Shown here: piece after piece, positions 17,020 to 26,056 of the stretch
Numbering within the stretch: the first letter of the stretch is position 1
Layout of the letters: every line of letters starts with the position of its first letter
Assembly (NCBI RefSeq): GCF_002904165.1
Contig: NZ_CVTD020000006.1
Coordinates: forward strand, 1 to 49,701
Origin: Herbinix hemicellulosilytica
GTDB lineage: Bacteria; Bacillota; Clostridia; Lachnospirales; Lachnospiraceae
Reading direction: 5' to 3'
DNA length: 49,701 nucleotides
Program-made: the position numbers and the translations under genes
Notes under the pieces: generated by a model
The model's input: only the letters and a program-made list of their open reading frames with translations
What the model was told of the DNA's origin: nothing
Database searches by the model: none

Positions 17020-17421
17020 ATGAAGAAGGTAATAACTTACGGAACATATGATTTACTGCATGTAGGGCATATTAATTTGTTAAGAAGAGCCAAAGCCTTA
17101 GGCGATTATCTGATTGTGGCTCTGTCAACAGATGAGTTTAATGCGATTAAGAATAAGAAAGCGTATTACAGCTATGAAGACCGTAAAATTATTCTTGAAT
17201 CAATCCGTTATGTAGACGAGGTTATTCCTGAAAGAAACTGGGAGCAAAAAATTCAGGATATTCTTGACCATAAAGTGGATGTGTTTGTTATGGGCGATGA
17301 CTGGCAAGGCAAATTTGATTTCCTGAAAGATTATTGTGAAGTTGTATACCTACCGAGAACGGAAGGAATATCCACAACAAAAATAAAGGAAGACTTATAT
17401 AATAAAAAACTTACCAAATAA
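17020..17421 (+). CDS. tagD: Glycerol-3-phosphate cytidylyltransferase
   Basis: Makes CDP-glycerol from CTP and glycerol 3-phosphate, the activated donor for the glycerophosphotransferases of this cluster. The start is ATG 17020 (MKKVITYGTYDLLHVGH), which gives 133 residues, the usual family size; a longer frame from 16963 adds a non-conserved lead. The nucleotidyltransferase motifs HVGH near the N-terminus and RTEGISTTKI near the C-terminus are intact. Its place between the exporter and two glycerophosphotransferase genes fits teichoic-acid-type synthesis. Confidence 0.95.
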   Translation: MKKVITYGTYDLLHVGHINLLRRAKALGDYLIVALSTDEFNAIKNKKAYYSYEDRKIILESIRYVDEVIPERNWEQKIQDILDHKVDVFVMGDDWQGKFDFLKDYCEVVYLPRTEGISTTKIKEDLYNKKLTK

Positions 17422-17443
17422 ATGAAAGGTAAGGTTATTCGGT

Positions 17444-18616
17444 ATGGCGTTAATAAAACAGATGGTATTGGCTTTTTATAAAGTACTTACAAGGATTCTC
17501 CCTATAAATAAAAAAATTATACTTTTTGAGAGCAATTTGGGCAGAAATTATACAGGGAACCCTAAGGCAATTTATGAAGAAATGATTCGCAGGGGACTGG
17601 ATAAAAAATACCGCTGTTATTTTATACTGGAGGATATGCAGACTGAAATACCGGGAGCGGCTAAAAAGATTAAAAGAAACCGGTTCCGGTATTTTTTTTA
17701 TTTTGCTATAGCCGGTACCTGGATAAGCGATTCCAGATTTCCAAAGTACATCATTAAAAGAAAAGGATGTACCTATATACAGACTTGGCACGGGACACCT
17801 TTAAAGAAGCTGGCTTTGGATATGGATGCTGTATATATGGCAGGAGAAACCGATATTAATGAGTATAAAAAGAATTTTTATGAAAATGCTCAAACATGGG
17901 ATTACCTCATTTCTCAGAATTCATATTCAACACAGATATTTAAAAGGGCTTTTGGCTTTAATAAAGAAATACTTGAAATAGGTTATCCCAGAAATGATAT
18001 TCTTTTTCATAAAAATAATAAAAACGATATAGAAAAATTAAAAGAAATGCTTGGTCTTCCAAAAGACAAGAGGATAATTTTATATGCACCCACCTGGAGG
18101 GATAATGAGTTTTATGGCAACGGAAGATATAAATTCAACCCCAGGATTGACTTTTCCCTGCTTATGAAGGAGCTAAAAGAAGATACCGTAATGATAGTAA
18201 AATATCATTATTTGGTCATGGATCAGATTGATTGGTCACCCTACCGAGGTTTTATATATACTTATGACATGAGTTATGATATTTCCATGTTATATCTGGT
18301 TTCCGATATGCTTATAACGGATTATTCATCGGTTATGTTTGATTACAGCATATTAAAACGGCCTATGCTGTTTTACTGCTATGACCTTGAAGAATACAAG
18401 AACACCTTAAGAGGATTTTATTTTGACTTTATTAATGATGCACCGGGTCCAGTGGTGGAAACAACGGAAGAATTAATAAAAGCCGTAAAAGTATATGATT
18501 ATGATTTATATAAAGAAAAGTATGAGGCTTTTTGCAGGAAATTTAATCATGCTGATGATGGAAAGGCGTCTAAAAAAGTTGTTGATCTTATTTTAAAAAC
18601 CGCGCCTTTAAAGTAA
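17444..18616 (+). CDS. CDP-glycerol glycerophosphotransferase family protein
   Basis: The 390-residue peripheral membrane enzyme is similar to the C-terminal half of the 12631 gene: WHGTPLKKLALD, YAPTWRDNEFY and DYSSVMFDY are all present. Such TagB/TagF enzymes transfer one or many glycerol-phosphate units onto a lipid-linked acceptor. It follows tagD by 22 bp with AAGG at suitable spacing and belongs to the same operon. Primase versus polymerase activity cannot be decided from sequence. Confidence 0.9.
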   Translation: MALIKQMVLAFYKVLTRILPINKKIILFESNLGRNYTGNPKAIYEEMIRRGLDKKYRCYFILEDMQTEIPGAAKKIKRNRFRYFFYFAIAGTWISDSRFPKYIIKRKGCTYIQTWHGTPLKKLALDMDAVYMAGETDINEYKKNFYENAQTWDYLISQNSYSTQIFKRAFGFNKEILEIGYPRNDILFHKNNKNDIEKLKEMLGLPKDKRIILYAPTWRDNEFYGNGRYKFNPRIDFSLLMKELKEDTVMIVKYHYLVMDQIDWSPYRGFIYTYDMSYDISMLYLVSDMLITDYSSVMFDYSILKRPMLFYCYDLEEYKNTLRGFYFDFINDAPGPVVETTEELIKAVKVYDYDLYKEKYEAFCRKFNHADDGKASKKVVDLILKTAPLK

Positions 18617-18655
18617 TTTCTTGAATATTGGGAATAAGAAAGTCGTGGGATTATT

Positions 18656-19792
18656 ATGGTAAAGACTGTAGGATACATTTTATTTGCGCTTGTTTACTAC
18701 ATATGCAGGCTCTTTCCCGTTCAAAACAGAAGGGTTTTTTGCATTATGACCCATGATGACGGTGCTTGCAGCAATGTTAGGCTTATTGAAAAGGAAATGG
18801 AAAAATTAAATAAAGGTTTCCGGTTTGACAGGGTTACAAAAAGAGATGTGGAAGCCGTAAAAAATTTAAGTCATGTATTAAATTTTTTCTTCATAAAACC
18901 TTATCAATTGGCCAGGGCTAAGATTATTTTAATGGATAATGTTTTTCTTCCCATGGCTTATTTCAGGGTAAAAAAGAATGTAAAAGTAGTGCAGCTTTGG
19001 CATGGAACCGGTACAATCAAGAAGTTCGGCCAGGATGTAAATACCGGAAGGTTAAAAGTGCTGGAAGCAAGGGCTAACAGAAACATAACCCATCTTATTG
19101 TGAATAATAAGAGTACGGCAAAACTTTATTCCAAAGTGTTCGGGGTAGGTATTGACAGGGTGTATCCGACAGGCCTTCCAAAGACAGATGATATTCTCTA
19201 TCGTTTATGGAAGACCGAAAGGTCGGGAGTAAACAGCGATAAAAGTTATATATACGACAAATATAATATTCCGCCTGATAGAAAACTTATATTATATGCA
19301 CCGACTTTTAGGGATGACAATTTAAGTTCAGATATGACTTTATATCAGGTAAAAGAGTTGGCAGAACAACTTCCGAAAGATTTTGCCCTTGGACTTAGAT
19401 TGCATCCATATGTTGCCCGTCTGGCAGCAAAAAGTGACTTGAAGAATGTTTATGATTTTTCATACGAAAAAGACTTGCACTCCCTTATTATGGCTGCCGA
19501 TGTTTTGGTTACAGATTATTCATCCATAATTTTTGAATACTGCATTACACAAAAACCGATGATTTTCTTTGCCTACGATTTGGAGAAATTCTCAGATAAA
19601 GGCCGGGGCTTTTATGAGGATTATAAAAGCTATGTGCCGGGGCCTGTAGCAGAAACAGCCCCGGAAGTCATTGATATTATAAGAGAAGAAAAATACCAGA
19701 TTGATAAAATCAGAAAATTTAATGCCGAAAACTTCCCTTACCTTGACGGGATGGCAACCAAGAGAATTATTAAGCTGATACTGGACAAATAA
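18656..19792 (+). CDS. CDP-glycerol glycerophosphotransferase family protein, divergent
   Basis: The 378-residue protein has the same family signatures in a more divergent form (LWHGTGTIKKFG, YAPTFRDDN, DYSSIIFEY). The N-terminal hydrophobic stretch (TVGYILFALVYYICRLF) could hold it at the membrane. With the two other family members this cluster has three such enzymes, compatible with separate priming, extension and branching steps. It closes the operon at a large terminator hairpin. Confidence 0.85.
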   Translation: MVKTVGYILFALVYYICRLFPVQNRRVFCIMTHDDGACSNVRLIEKEMEKLNKGFRFDRVTKRDVEAVKNLSHVLNFFFIKPYQLARAKIILMDNVFLPMAYFRVKKNVKVVQLWHGTGTIKKFGQDVNTGRLKVLEARANRNITHLIVNNKSTAKLYSKVFGVGIDRVYPTGLPKTDDILYRLWKTERSGVNSDKSYIYDKYNIPPDRKLILYAPTFRDDNLSSDMTLYQVKELAEQLPKDFALGLRLHPYVARLAAKSDLKNVYDFSYEKDLHSLIMAADVLVTDYSSIIFEYCITQKPMIFFAYDLEKFSDKGRGFYEDYKSYVPGPVAETAPEVIDIIREEKYQIDKIRKFNAENFPYLDGMATKRIIKLILDK

Positions 19793-19890
19793 AAAATCTG
19801 CGTAAAACCTAAAGACTGCGATATGCAAAGGCATTTGCAATAAGCATATCATACATGGTCTTCAGGTATACGCAGATTTTATTATATCTT
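19791..19890. terminator. Long bidirectional terminator between convergent genes
   Basis: AAAATCTGCGTA near 19793-19804 pairs with TACGCAGATTTT (19869-19880). The stem continues inward with ACCTAAAGAC/GTCTTCAGGT and GATATGC/GCATATC. T and A runs flank both sides, so it can serve the glycerophosphate operon and the convergent gene on the other strand. Confidence 0.8.
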
Positions 19891-19998
19891 AATATATCAT
19901 TTTAATGTACGATAATTAGTATACCGATATATAATTCTAAATACTTGCAATCAATAAGCTAATGCTTATATACTTATATACTTAAATTAATATCATTA

Positions 19999-21423
19999 TT
20001 AATAAGCATTTTTATTTATAAATCCTTTAAAGATAGTTAGAAACATGATTTTAAAATCAAAACCCAGAGACCAGTTTTCTATATAATACAAATCATGTTC
20101 TATCCTCTTGGTTATTGACGTATCCCCTCTGTAACCGTTTATCTGAGCCCAGCCGGTAAGTCCGGGCGGAACCTGATGCTTTATCATATATCTGGGTATA
20201 ACTTCTTTGAATTTTTCCACGAACTGAGGGCGTTCAGGCCTTGGGCCGACTATGCTCATTTCGCCTTTTAATATATTAAAAAGCTGTGGAAGTTCATCGA
20301 GGCTTGTCCGCCTTAAAAATTTACCGATACCGGTTACTCTCGGGTCATTGGGTTTGGTCCAGCCTTTTGCCTCTTCTTCTTCTGTCTGTATTCTCATGGT
20401 CCTGAATTTATACATTTTGAAAGTCTTATTATGTTTACCTACTCTCACCTGAGAGAAGATAACAGGGCCTTTTGAAGTCAGCTTAATTAAAAGGGCTATA
20501 ATCAGCATTGGGATTGCGCATATTATTATGCCTATTAATGATCCGACTATGTCAACAATTCTTTTGGTTATCCAGTTGAAAGTATTGCTTAAAGGTACAT
20601 TTCTGATATTAATAACAGGAAGTCCATACAAATCCTCCGTATACGGCTTAGTTGGGAAAAAGCTATAGTAGTCAGGTATAAATTTGGTATGAACCCCGGA
20701 TTTTTCACAGGTGGCAACTACTTTCTCCAGATGTTCATATTCCTTAAGATTTAATGTAATAGCTATTTCGTCAAGATTCATTTTGGTTAGATATTCGTCA
20801 AGCTGATTAAGTTTCCCTATGACCGGCACTTTTTTATACCTGGTGCCTATTTCCATGGTATCATCCAAAATACCGTGTATATAATATCCCCATTGGGGGT
20901 TGGCAAATATGCGGTCAATATAGGCTTCGGCAGCACGGCTGTAGCCTACCAAAATAACATGCTTAAGATTGTAACCTTTCCTTCGCACAACTTTTAAACC
21001 GTAGGCGATGGACATCCTGACCGCCGTACACAGGAGTATATTAATTACAGTAAATATACCGAGAAAGTATCTGGAGATATTGAATTCTTTCCTTAAATAT
21101 AAATAAAAGAGGTAAAATGCCATTCCAAAAAAGTTTGAGTAAGTTATATGAAAGAATTCTGTCCATTTTTTCTTTACCCGTTTAGGAGTATATAGTTTAG
21201 CCTGATTATATATTATAAGATATAGCGGCAGAATAATGTAAAGACATTTGCGAATATATACATATAAAGGATAATAGGTACCCTTTTCTACTTTAAACAG
21301 GCTTAGCTTAGTAAGGACACTGTAAAACCTGAAATAATATGAAATCAAAAACGAGACTACAATTATAGTGGCATCTATTAATATATGGAGCCTATTTAGC
21401 GTTTTTTGATTGTCCTTAATCAC
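19999..21423 (-). CDS. Polyprenyl glycosylphosphotransferase (WcaJ/CpsE type)
   Basis: Transfers a sugar 1-phosphate from a nucleotide sugar to undecaprenyl phosphate, the first membrane step of exopolysaccharide synthesis. The 474-residue protein has four N-terminal membrane helices, a CoA-binding-like middle domain (HVILVGYSRAAEAYIDRI), a fifth helix (residues ~290-310) and the catalytic domain with KRIVDIVGS, FSQVRVGKHNKTFKMYKFRT, TSLDELPQLFN and VGPRPERPQFV. The start is GTG, with GGGAGGG seven bases upstream. It stands alone and converges on the glycerophosphate operon, so it may prime a separate polysaccharide. Confidence 0.93.
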   Translation of the reverse strand: MIKDNQKTLNRLHILIDATIIVVSFLISYYFRFYSVLTKLSLFKVEKGTYYPLYVYIRKCLYIILPLYLIIYNQAKLYTPKRVKKKWTEFFHITYSNFFGMAFYLFYLYLRKEFNISRYFLGIFTVINILLCTAVRMSIAYGLKVVRRKGYNLKHVILVGYSRAAEAYIDRIFANPQWGYYIHGILDDTMEIGTRYKKVPVIGKLNQLDEYLTKMNLDEIAITLNLKEYEHLEKVVATCEKSGVHTKFIPDYYSFFPTKPYTEDLYGLPVINIRNVPLSNTFNWITKRIVDIVGSLIGIIICAIPMLIIALLIKLTSKGPVIFSQVRVGKHNKTFKMYKFRTMRIQTEEEEAKGWTKPNDPRVTGIGKFLRRTSLDELPQLFNILKGEMSIVGPRPERPQFVEKFKEVIPRYMIKHQVPPGLTGWAQINGYRGDTSITKRIEHDLYYIENWSLGFDFKIMFLTIFKGFINKNAY

Positions 21424-21478
21424 AACTTAACCCTCCCTAGGTTAAAATGTTTGTTTTTGGTTATATATGAGCCTATTT

Positions 21479-21507
21479 ATTATAATACATTAATAAGTCT
21501 ATTTGAA
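21479..21507 (-). promoter_or_regulatory. Promoter of the glycosylphosphotransferase gene
   Basis: On the minus strand TTCAAA and TATAAT are 17 bp apart (plus-strand TTTGAA at 21502-21507 and ATTATA at 21479-21484). It lies about 55 bp before the GTG start. Confidence 0.6.
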
Positions 21508-21599
21508 CAATATGATTTTTACAGAAACAGTATTTCTTCACATTCTTTACACAAAATGATGTTATATTAACTAAAAAGGAACAGGAAAGGAGCAGATGT

Positions 21600-22991
21600 A
21601 TGGATTTCTATAACCAAAACGGTGATTACGATAACCCAAATAAAATAGATAATGAAGAAAATAATAATAGTCAGGATAATAAACCTGAATACAGTTTTTG
21701 GGCTGAGAATATGTCATCTTCGACAGGTACCGGGTATAATTATTACCATCATATACCCCGATATGAAGAAAAACCGCAAAAGAAAAAAGGTGCAAAAAAA
21801 GTTTTTGGCTTTTTGGCAAAAGCGCTATTGTTCGGAATACTGGCCGGGGCTACATTTATAGGAGTCCAGTTCCTTTACTATAAACTTAACCCCAATGCTT
21901 TTCAAAATCATGAAAGTTATATTATCGGATCGGCCGACGGCAATGTACGCACAAAACTTAAAGTAGCAAGTACGGACCTTGGGAAGGTAAATTCGGTTCC
22001 GGAATCGTCAGTTATGAAAGTGGCCGAAGAAACATTGCCGTCAATAGTATCTATTACCAGTGTATCTACTAGCACCAACTGGTTTGGTATTGAGATTCCG
22101 AGCGGGGGAAGCGGTTCGGGTATAATTGTCGGTAAAGATGAGAAAGAACTTCTTATAGCTACAAACAATCATGTTGTAGACGGAACAGACAAGATAACGG
22201 TAACATTCATAGACGATACAGAGGCCAATGCGGTAATAAAAGGAACAGATGCTACCGCAGACCTGGCAGTTCTGACAGTTGATTTATCTGAACTGGAAAA
22301 AAGTACTCTTGATGCAATTAAGGTTGCCAAGCTGGGTAATTCTGATGATGTTAAAGTCGGTGAAATGGCAATAGCAATAGGCAATGCTATGGGATACGGA
22401 CAATCTATTACGGTCGGATATATCAGCGCAAAGGACAGGAAAGTAGAGATTTCAGACAATTACAGTTATAAAACTATGGTACTGCTTCAGACAGACGCGG
22501 CCATAAACCCCGGCAACAGCGGAGGAGCTTTGCTGAATGTAAATGGTGAAGTAATAGGCATAAATACGGTTAAGTTTGCCGATTACAAGGTTGAAGGTAT
22601 GGGGTATGCAATTCCTATATCAAAAGCTATTCCTATTATAAATGAGCTTATGAGCCGGGAGATTCTGGCTCCGGAAGAACAAGGTTTTCTTGGAGTTACT
22701 ACTACGGACGTAACGGAAGACGTTTCAGAAAGATTCAGGATACCTGTAGGGGTATATATAACAAGTGTAGTAAAAGGAAGCCCTGCTGAAAAAGCTGGAT
22801 TGAAAGAAGGAGACGTCATAAAATATATAAATGACATAGAGATTACGTCAGCCGTTCAGCTGAAAGAACTGGTTTCAAGTATCCGAGCAGGCACTGAGGT
22901 TGAAATTAAATACATGCGTCATATAGACGGAGGGTATAAGGAACAGACCGTTAAGACAATCCTTGGGTCAAGAAGCGAAATAAATAACTGA
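21600..22991 (+). CDS. htrA: Membrane-anchored HtrA-type serine protease
   Basis: The 463-residue protein starts at ATG 21600 after AAAGGAG. Its N-terminal 60 residues are Asn/Asp/Tyr-rich and presumably cytoplasmic. One helix follows (FLAKALLFGILAGATFIGV), then an extracellular protease domain with catalytic His191 (NNHVVDG), Asp221 (TADLAVL) and Ser307 (NPGNSGGALL), and one PDZ domain (about 345-450) with SPAEKAGLKEGDVI. It degrades or refolds damaged proteins outside the membrane and is usually stress-induced. Neighbouring surface-polymer and ClpX-like genes fit an envelope quality-control role. Confidence 0.93.
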   Translation: MDFYNQNGDYDNPNKIDNEENNNSQDNKPEYSFWAENMSSSTGTGYNYYHHIPRYEEKPQKKKGAKKVFGFLAKALLFGILAGATFIGVQFLYYKLNPNAFQNHESYIIGSADGNVRTKLKVASTDLGKVNSVPESSVMKVAEETLPSIVSITSVSTSTNWFGIEIPSGGSGSGIIVGKDEKELLIATNNHVVDGTDKITVTFIDDTEANAVIKGTDATADLAVLTVDLSELEKSTLDAIKVAKLGNSDDVKVGEMAIAIGNAMGYGQSITVGYISAKDRKVEISDNYSYKTMVLLQTDAAINPGNSGGALLNVNGEVIGINTVKFADYKVEGMGYAIPISKAIPIINELMSREILAPEEQGFLGVTTTDVTEDVSERFRIPVGVYITSVVKGSPAEKAGLKEGDVIKYINDIEITSAVQLKELVSSIRAGTEVEIKYMRHIDGGYKEQTVKTILGSRSEINN

Positions 22992-23017
22992 CATTAGAAT
23001 TATTAAATTTCGTATTT

Positions 23018-23067
23018 GGGTTTCCATAGGACTGACTTGTTTAGCAGGCAGTAAGATATGGAAACCC
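23018..23067 (+). terminator. Hairpin after htrA, probable terminator
   Basis: GGGTTTCCATA pairs perfectly with TATGGAAACCC across a 28-base loop. The following TTATGTTATATAA is only loosely T-rich, so termination may be partial. Confidence 0.55.
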
Positions 23068-23096
23068 TTATGTTATATAAAATCAAAGAAATATTA

Positions 23097-23125
23097 TTGT
23101 ATGAAAAAAATATATACGTTATACT
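23097..23125 (+). promoter_or_regulatory. Promoter of the clpX-like gene
   Basis: TTGTAT (23097-23102) and TATACT (23120-23125) are 17 bp apart, about 75 bp before the chosen start. Confidence 0.55.
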
Positions 23126-23198
23126 ATATAAAAATAATTATGTATATCTTGATTATTTTAAATAAATGACATTTATACAGAAAGGGTCGAAAGATAAG

Positions 23199-24626
23199 AT
23201 GAGCAGCAATAAGGACAATTTTAATGATAAAATCAATAATATAGAAAATAATAACGATAAAAAAGATAATAACAATAATGATGAGGAAGTATGCTATATA
23301 TGCAAAAGGCCTGCAAGTGTTGCAGGTAAGATTCTGCATATTCCGAACTATATACATATATGTGCGGACTGTATGCAGAAAACCTTTGATTTAATCAATA
23401 ACAACGATAATCCATATTTTAACATGATAGGTTTTCCTCCTGTTATGCTCGGGGTATCGGACATAAGCAATATCGGTAAGGCAAGCAACCCGAAAGAAAA
23501 AACCGATGAAGACTTAAAGGAAGAAACCGCTGCTTTTGACAGAAGCAAGATTCCTGCCCCGCATATAATCAAGGCAAAGCTGGACGAATATATTGTCGGA
23601 CAGGAACATGCCAAAAAAGTCATATCGGTTGCGGTATACAACCATTACAAAAGAATAAGCAAAGGGGCACCTAAAGACGTTGAAATAGAAAAATCCAATA
23701 TGCTTATGATAGGTCCGACCGGATGCGGAAAAACTTATTTGGTTAAAACCCTGGCAAAACTACTGGATGTTCCTTTAGCCATAGCCGATGCCACATCCTT
23801 AACTGAAGCCGGATATATAGGTGATGACGTAGAAAGTGTCATCTCAAAATTGCTGGCGGCTGCGGGCAATGACGTAAAAAAGGCCGAGAGGGGAATAGTA
23901 TTTATAGACGAGATCGACAAAATCGCAAAAAAACGCAATACAAACGGACGGGACGTAAGCGGCGAATCCGTTCAGCAGGGGCTTCTTAAACTGCTTGAAG
24001 GAAGCAATGTTGAAGTACCGGTTGGAGCATCATCAAAAAATGCAATGGTACCTCTTAAGACAGTTAATACCGAGAATATTTTGTTTATTTGTGGAGGAGC
24101 ATTTCCGGATCTGGAAAAAATAATTAAGGCAAGACTTAATAAACAAAGTTCAATCGGTTTTACGGCCGATCTTAAGGATAAATACGATGATGATGCAAAT
24201 ATCTTGCAGAAAGTAACTTTGGATGACCTAAGAGAATACGGAATGATACCGGAATTCCTGGGCAGACTCCCGATTTTATGTACTTTTGAAGGCATTACCA
24301 GAGAAATGATGATAAAGGTATTAAAAGAGCCAAGAAATGCTATTATCAAGCAATATCAAAGCCTGCTTGCTATGGATGAGGTGGAATTAAGTTTTGAGCC
24401 GGAGGCATTGGAAGCTATATCGGAAAAAGCTTTGGAGAAGAAAACAGGGGCCAGAGCCTTGAGGGCTATTTTGGAAGAGATAATGCTTGATATCATGTAC
24501 GAAATCCCGAAGGATGACAATATTGGACGGGTAATAATAACAAAAGATTTTATTGAAGGCAAAGGTGTTCCGGTTATAGAGATGAGAAGGGTTTCAGATC
24601 AGAAGCGTATAGCATCATGTAACTGA
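23199..24626 (+). CDS. clpX: ClpX-like AAA+ unfoldase with divergent substrate loop
   Basis: ATG 23199 is chosen because AAAGGG lies upstream; ATG 23166 in frame has no binding site. The 475-residue protein starts with an Asn/Asp/Lys-rich tail, then a zinc domain (Cys32, Cys35, Cys55, Cys58), Walker A GPTGCGKT (172-179), pore loop EAGYIGDD, Walker B VFIDEIDKI and RDVSGESVQQG. The ClpP-docking IGF is kept (QSSIGFTADL). The RKH loop of normal ClpX is absent: after LEGSNVEVPVG comes ASSKNAMVPLKTV. It is not next to clpP or tig. It probably feeds substrates to ClpP with changed selectivity and may be a second ClpX. Confidence 0.85.
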   Translation: MSSNKDNFNDKINNIENNNDKKDNNNNDEEVCYICKRPASVAGKILHIPNYIHICADCMQKTFDLINNNDNPYFNMIGFPPVMLGVSDISNIGKASNPKEKTDEDLKEETAAFDRSKIPAPHIIKAKLDEYIVGQEHAKKVISVAVYNHYKRISKGAPKDVEIEKSNMLMIGPTGCGKTYLVKTLAKLLDVPLAIADATSLTEAGYIGDDVESVISKLLAAAGNDVKKAERGIVFIDEIDKIAKKRNTNGRDVSGESVQQGLLKLLEGSNVEVPVGASSKNAMVPLKTVNTENILFICGGAFPDLEKIIKARLNKQSSIGFTADLKDKYDDDANILQKVTLDDLREYGMIPEFLGRLPILCTFEGITREMMIKVLKEPRNAIIKQYQSLLAMDEVELSFEPEALEAISEKALEKKTGARALRAILEEIMLDIMYEIPKDDNIGRVIITKDFIEGKGVPVIEMRRVSDQKRIASCN

Positions 24627-24791
24627 TATTTTGTCAATATAGGGCGAAAATATTTGAATCTTCATGCTTGTCATGGAAATTTACTTTATAATATAATTTA
24701 GCTGTAAGAGGATGTATTTTATTTCTGCTTTCTAAGCAATTAAAAATTTGGTATAAATGGCACAATACTGATGCATAACTTTTATTAAAAT

Positions 24792-24822
24792 GCTTGCAGG
24801 CAGGAAGAGCTTGCAAGCTTTT
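24792..24822 (+). terminator. Terminator after the clpX-like gene
   Basis: GCTTGCA pairs with TGCAAGC across 13 bases, and TTTT follows. It lies about 165 bp after clpX. The intervening DNA shows no gene. Confidence 0.7.
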
Positions 24823-24887
24823 AGAGATTAACGGGAAATTTGAATTGAAACCAATAAAAATTTTTTTAAAAGAATTGGAGGAATGCT

Positions 24888-25556
24888 ATGGATAACAGAC
24901 AGGCCCCTGAAATCGACGGTGTATTAAGAAAACATATGATCAGAGTACCGAAAGAAATAGATGCAGCCATCGGAATAAGAATTTTCGGTAAACTAATCCG
25001 ATCCATTGTTTTTTCCACAGATGTAGCTATCATACGTAACTGCAATGCCAATGCAGTCATTGCCGTATATCCGTTTACACCACAGCCGATTATTTCACAT
25101 TCAATAATAACTTGTTCCGATGTTCCTGTATTTTGTGGTGTTGGAGGCGGGACAACCACAGGACACCGAGTGGTTAACCTGGCTGAGCACGCTGAATTTC
25201 AGGGGGCTGCAGGGGTAGTATTAAATGCACCGACTCCGAATGAAACCATAAAAATGCTTAAAGAACGCATAGACATTCCTATAATTATTACTGTGGTGTC
25301 AGACAGGACCGATATTCAAAGCCGCTTAGACAGCGGGGTATCCATATTAAATGTATCGGCAGCTTCAAAGACACCTGAGATAGTAAGAAAAATAAGAAGA
25401 GATTTCCCTAATGTGCCTATTATAGCAACAGGCGGCCCTACGCCTGAAACTATTATGGAAACCATAGAAGCAGGTGCCAATGCAATCACTTATACTCCCC
25501 CGACTAATGCCGAAATTTTTAAAGCCCTAATGAATAAATACAGGGCAGAATTTTAA
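24888..25556 (+). CDS. Putative TIM-barrel protein of unknown activity
   Basis: The 222-residue protein starts at ATG after TTGGAGG. Alternating strands and helices (AVIAVYPFTP, VPVFCGVGGGTTTG, AGVVLNAPTP, IPIIITVVSD, VSILNVSAAS, VPIIATGGPTPETI, GANAITYTPP) indicate an eight-stranded alpha/beta barrel. The glycine-rich ends, especially ATGGPTPETI, look like the phosphate-binding loops of ThiE/ThiG or KDPG-aldolase-like barrels. No catalytic residue can be assigned with confidence. It stands between terminators with a small zinc-ribbon gene 47 bp behind. Confidence 0.6.
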   Translation: MDNRQAPEIDGVLRKHMIRVPKEIDAAIGIRIFGKLIRSIVFSTDVAIIRNCNANAVIAVYPFTPQPIISHSIITCSDVPVFCGVGGGTTTGHRVVNLAEHAEFQGAAGVVLNAPTPNETIKMLKERIDIPIIITVVSDRTDIQSRLDSGVSILNVSAASKTPEIVRKIRRDFPNVPIIATGGPTPETIMETIEAGANAITYTPPTNAEIFKALMNKYRAEF

Positions 25557-25603
25557 TATAATTAACCAAACATAAAAAAAGGCCGATAACGGGGAGGTTT
25601 AGT

Positions 25604-25855
25604 ATGTTTAAATGGGATAGATTATTGAGAATGAAAAAAGAAAAGAGCATTTACTTAAAAAATCTTGATGAAGATTTGCATGACTTTGATTGGCAGAAGG
25701 AATTGGCAGATAAGGCTGATCAGAAAGATAAGAACGGTGAAGAGAATGAAATAGTTGAGATAGAAATTCTTCCAGCGAAAATCATATGTCCGGATTGCGG
25801 AGGCATTACTTTGGAGGGCTTGGATTTTTGCGACAAGTGCGGAGGCGAACTCTAA
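25604..25855 (+). CDS. Small zinc-ribbon protein
   Basis: The 83-residue protein has a charged N-terminal half and a C-terminal ribbon with two pairs of cysteines, CPDCGG and CDKCGG, separated by about 12 residues, the usual zinc-binding spacing. GGGGAGG precedes the ATG. It may be co-transcribed with the barrel protein just upstream. The function is unknown; such ribbons act in protein or nucleic acid binding. Confidence 0.75.
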   Translation: MFKWDRLLRMKKEKSIYLKNLDEDLHDFDWQKELADKADQKDKNGEENEIVEIEILPAKIICPDCGGITLEGLDFCDKCGGEL

Positions 25856-25878
25856 ATTTATATTATTCTAAATATTTG

Positions 25879-25907
25879 TTGACAAATCAAATATTCAAGG
25901 TTATTAT
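25879..25907 (+). promoter_or_regulatory. livK promoter
   Basis: TTGACA (25879-25884) and TATTAT (25902-25907) are 17 bp apart. Transcription should start near 25914, just before the leader hairpin. Confidence 0.75.
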
Positions 25908-25921
25908 AGAGTCTATAAAAT

Positions 25922-25974
25922 AAGACGTTCGAAATGTAAGACAGAAAAATCTGTCAAATCATAGGGAACGTCTT
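25922..25974 (+). promoter_or_regulatory. 5' leader hairpin of the liv transcript
   Basis: AAGACGTTC (25922-25930) pairs with GAACGTCTT (25966-25974). Inside lies a second perfect stem, GACAGA/TCTGTC with loop AAAA (25940-25955). It begins within about ten bases of the predicted transcription start. It could also end transcripts from the zinc-ribbon gene, though the T run after it is poor. Confidence 0.55.
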
Positions 25975-26056
25975 ATTTATACAATTAACAGGTCAACGAA
26001 TTAATACGTTAAAGCGGCATATTGTTCTAGACCTAAAACAAGTGGGAGGGATTTAT

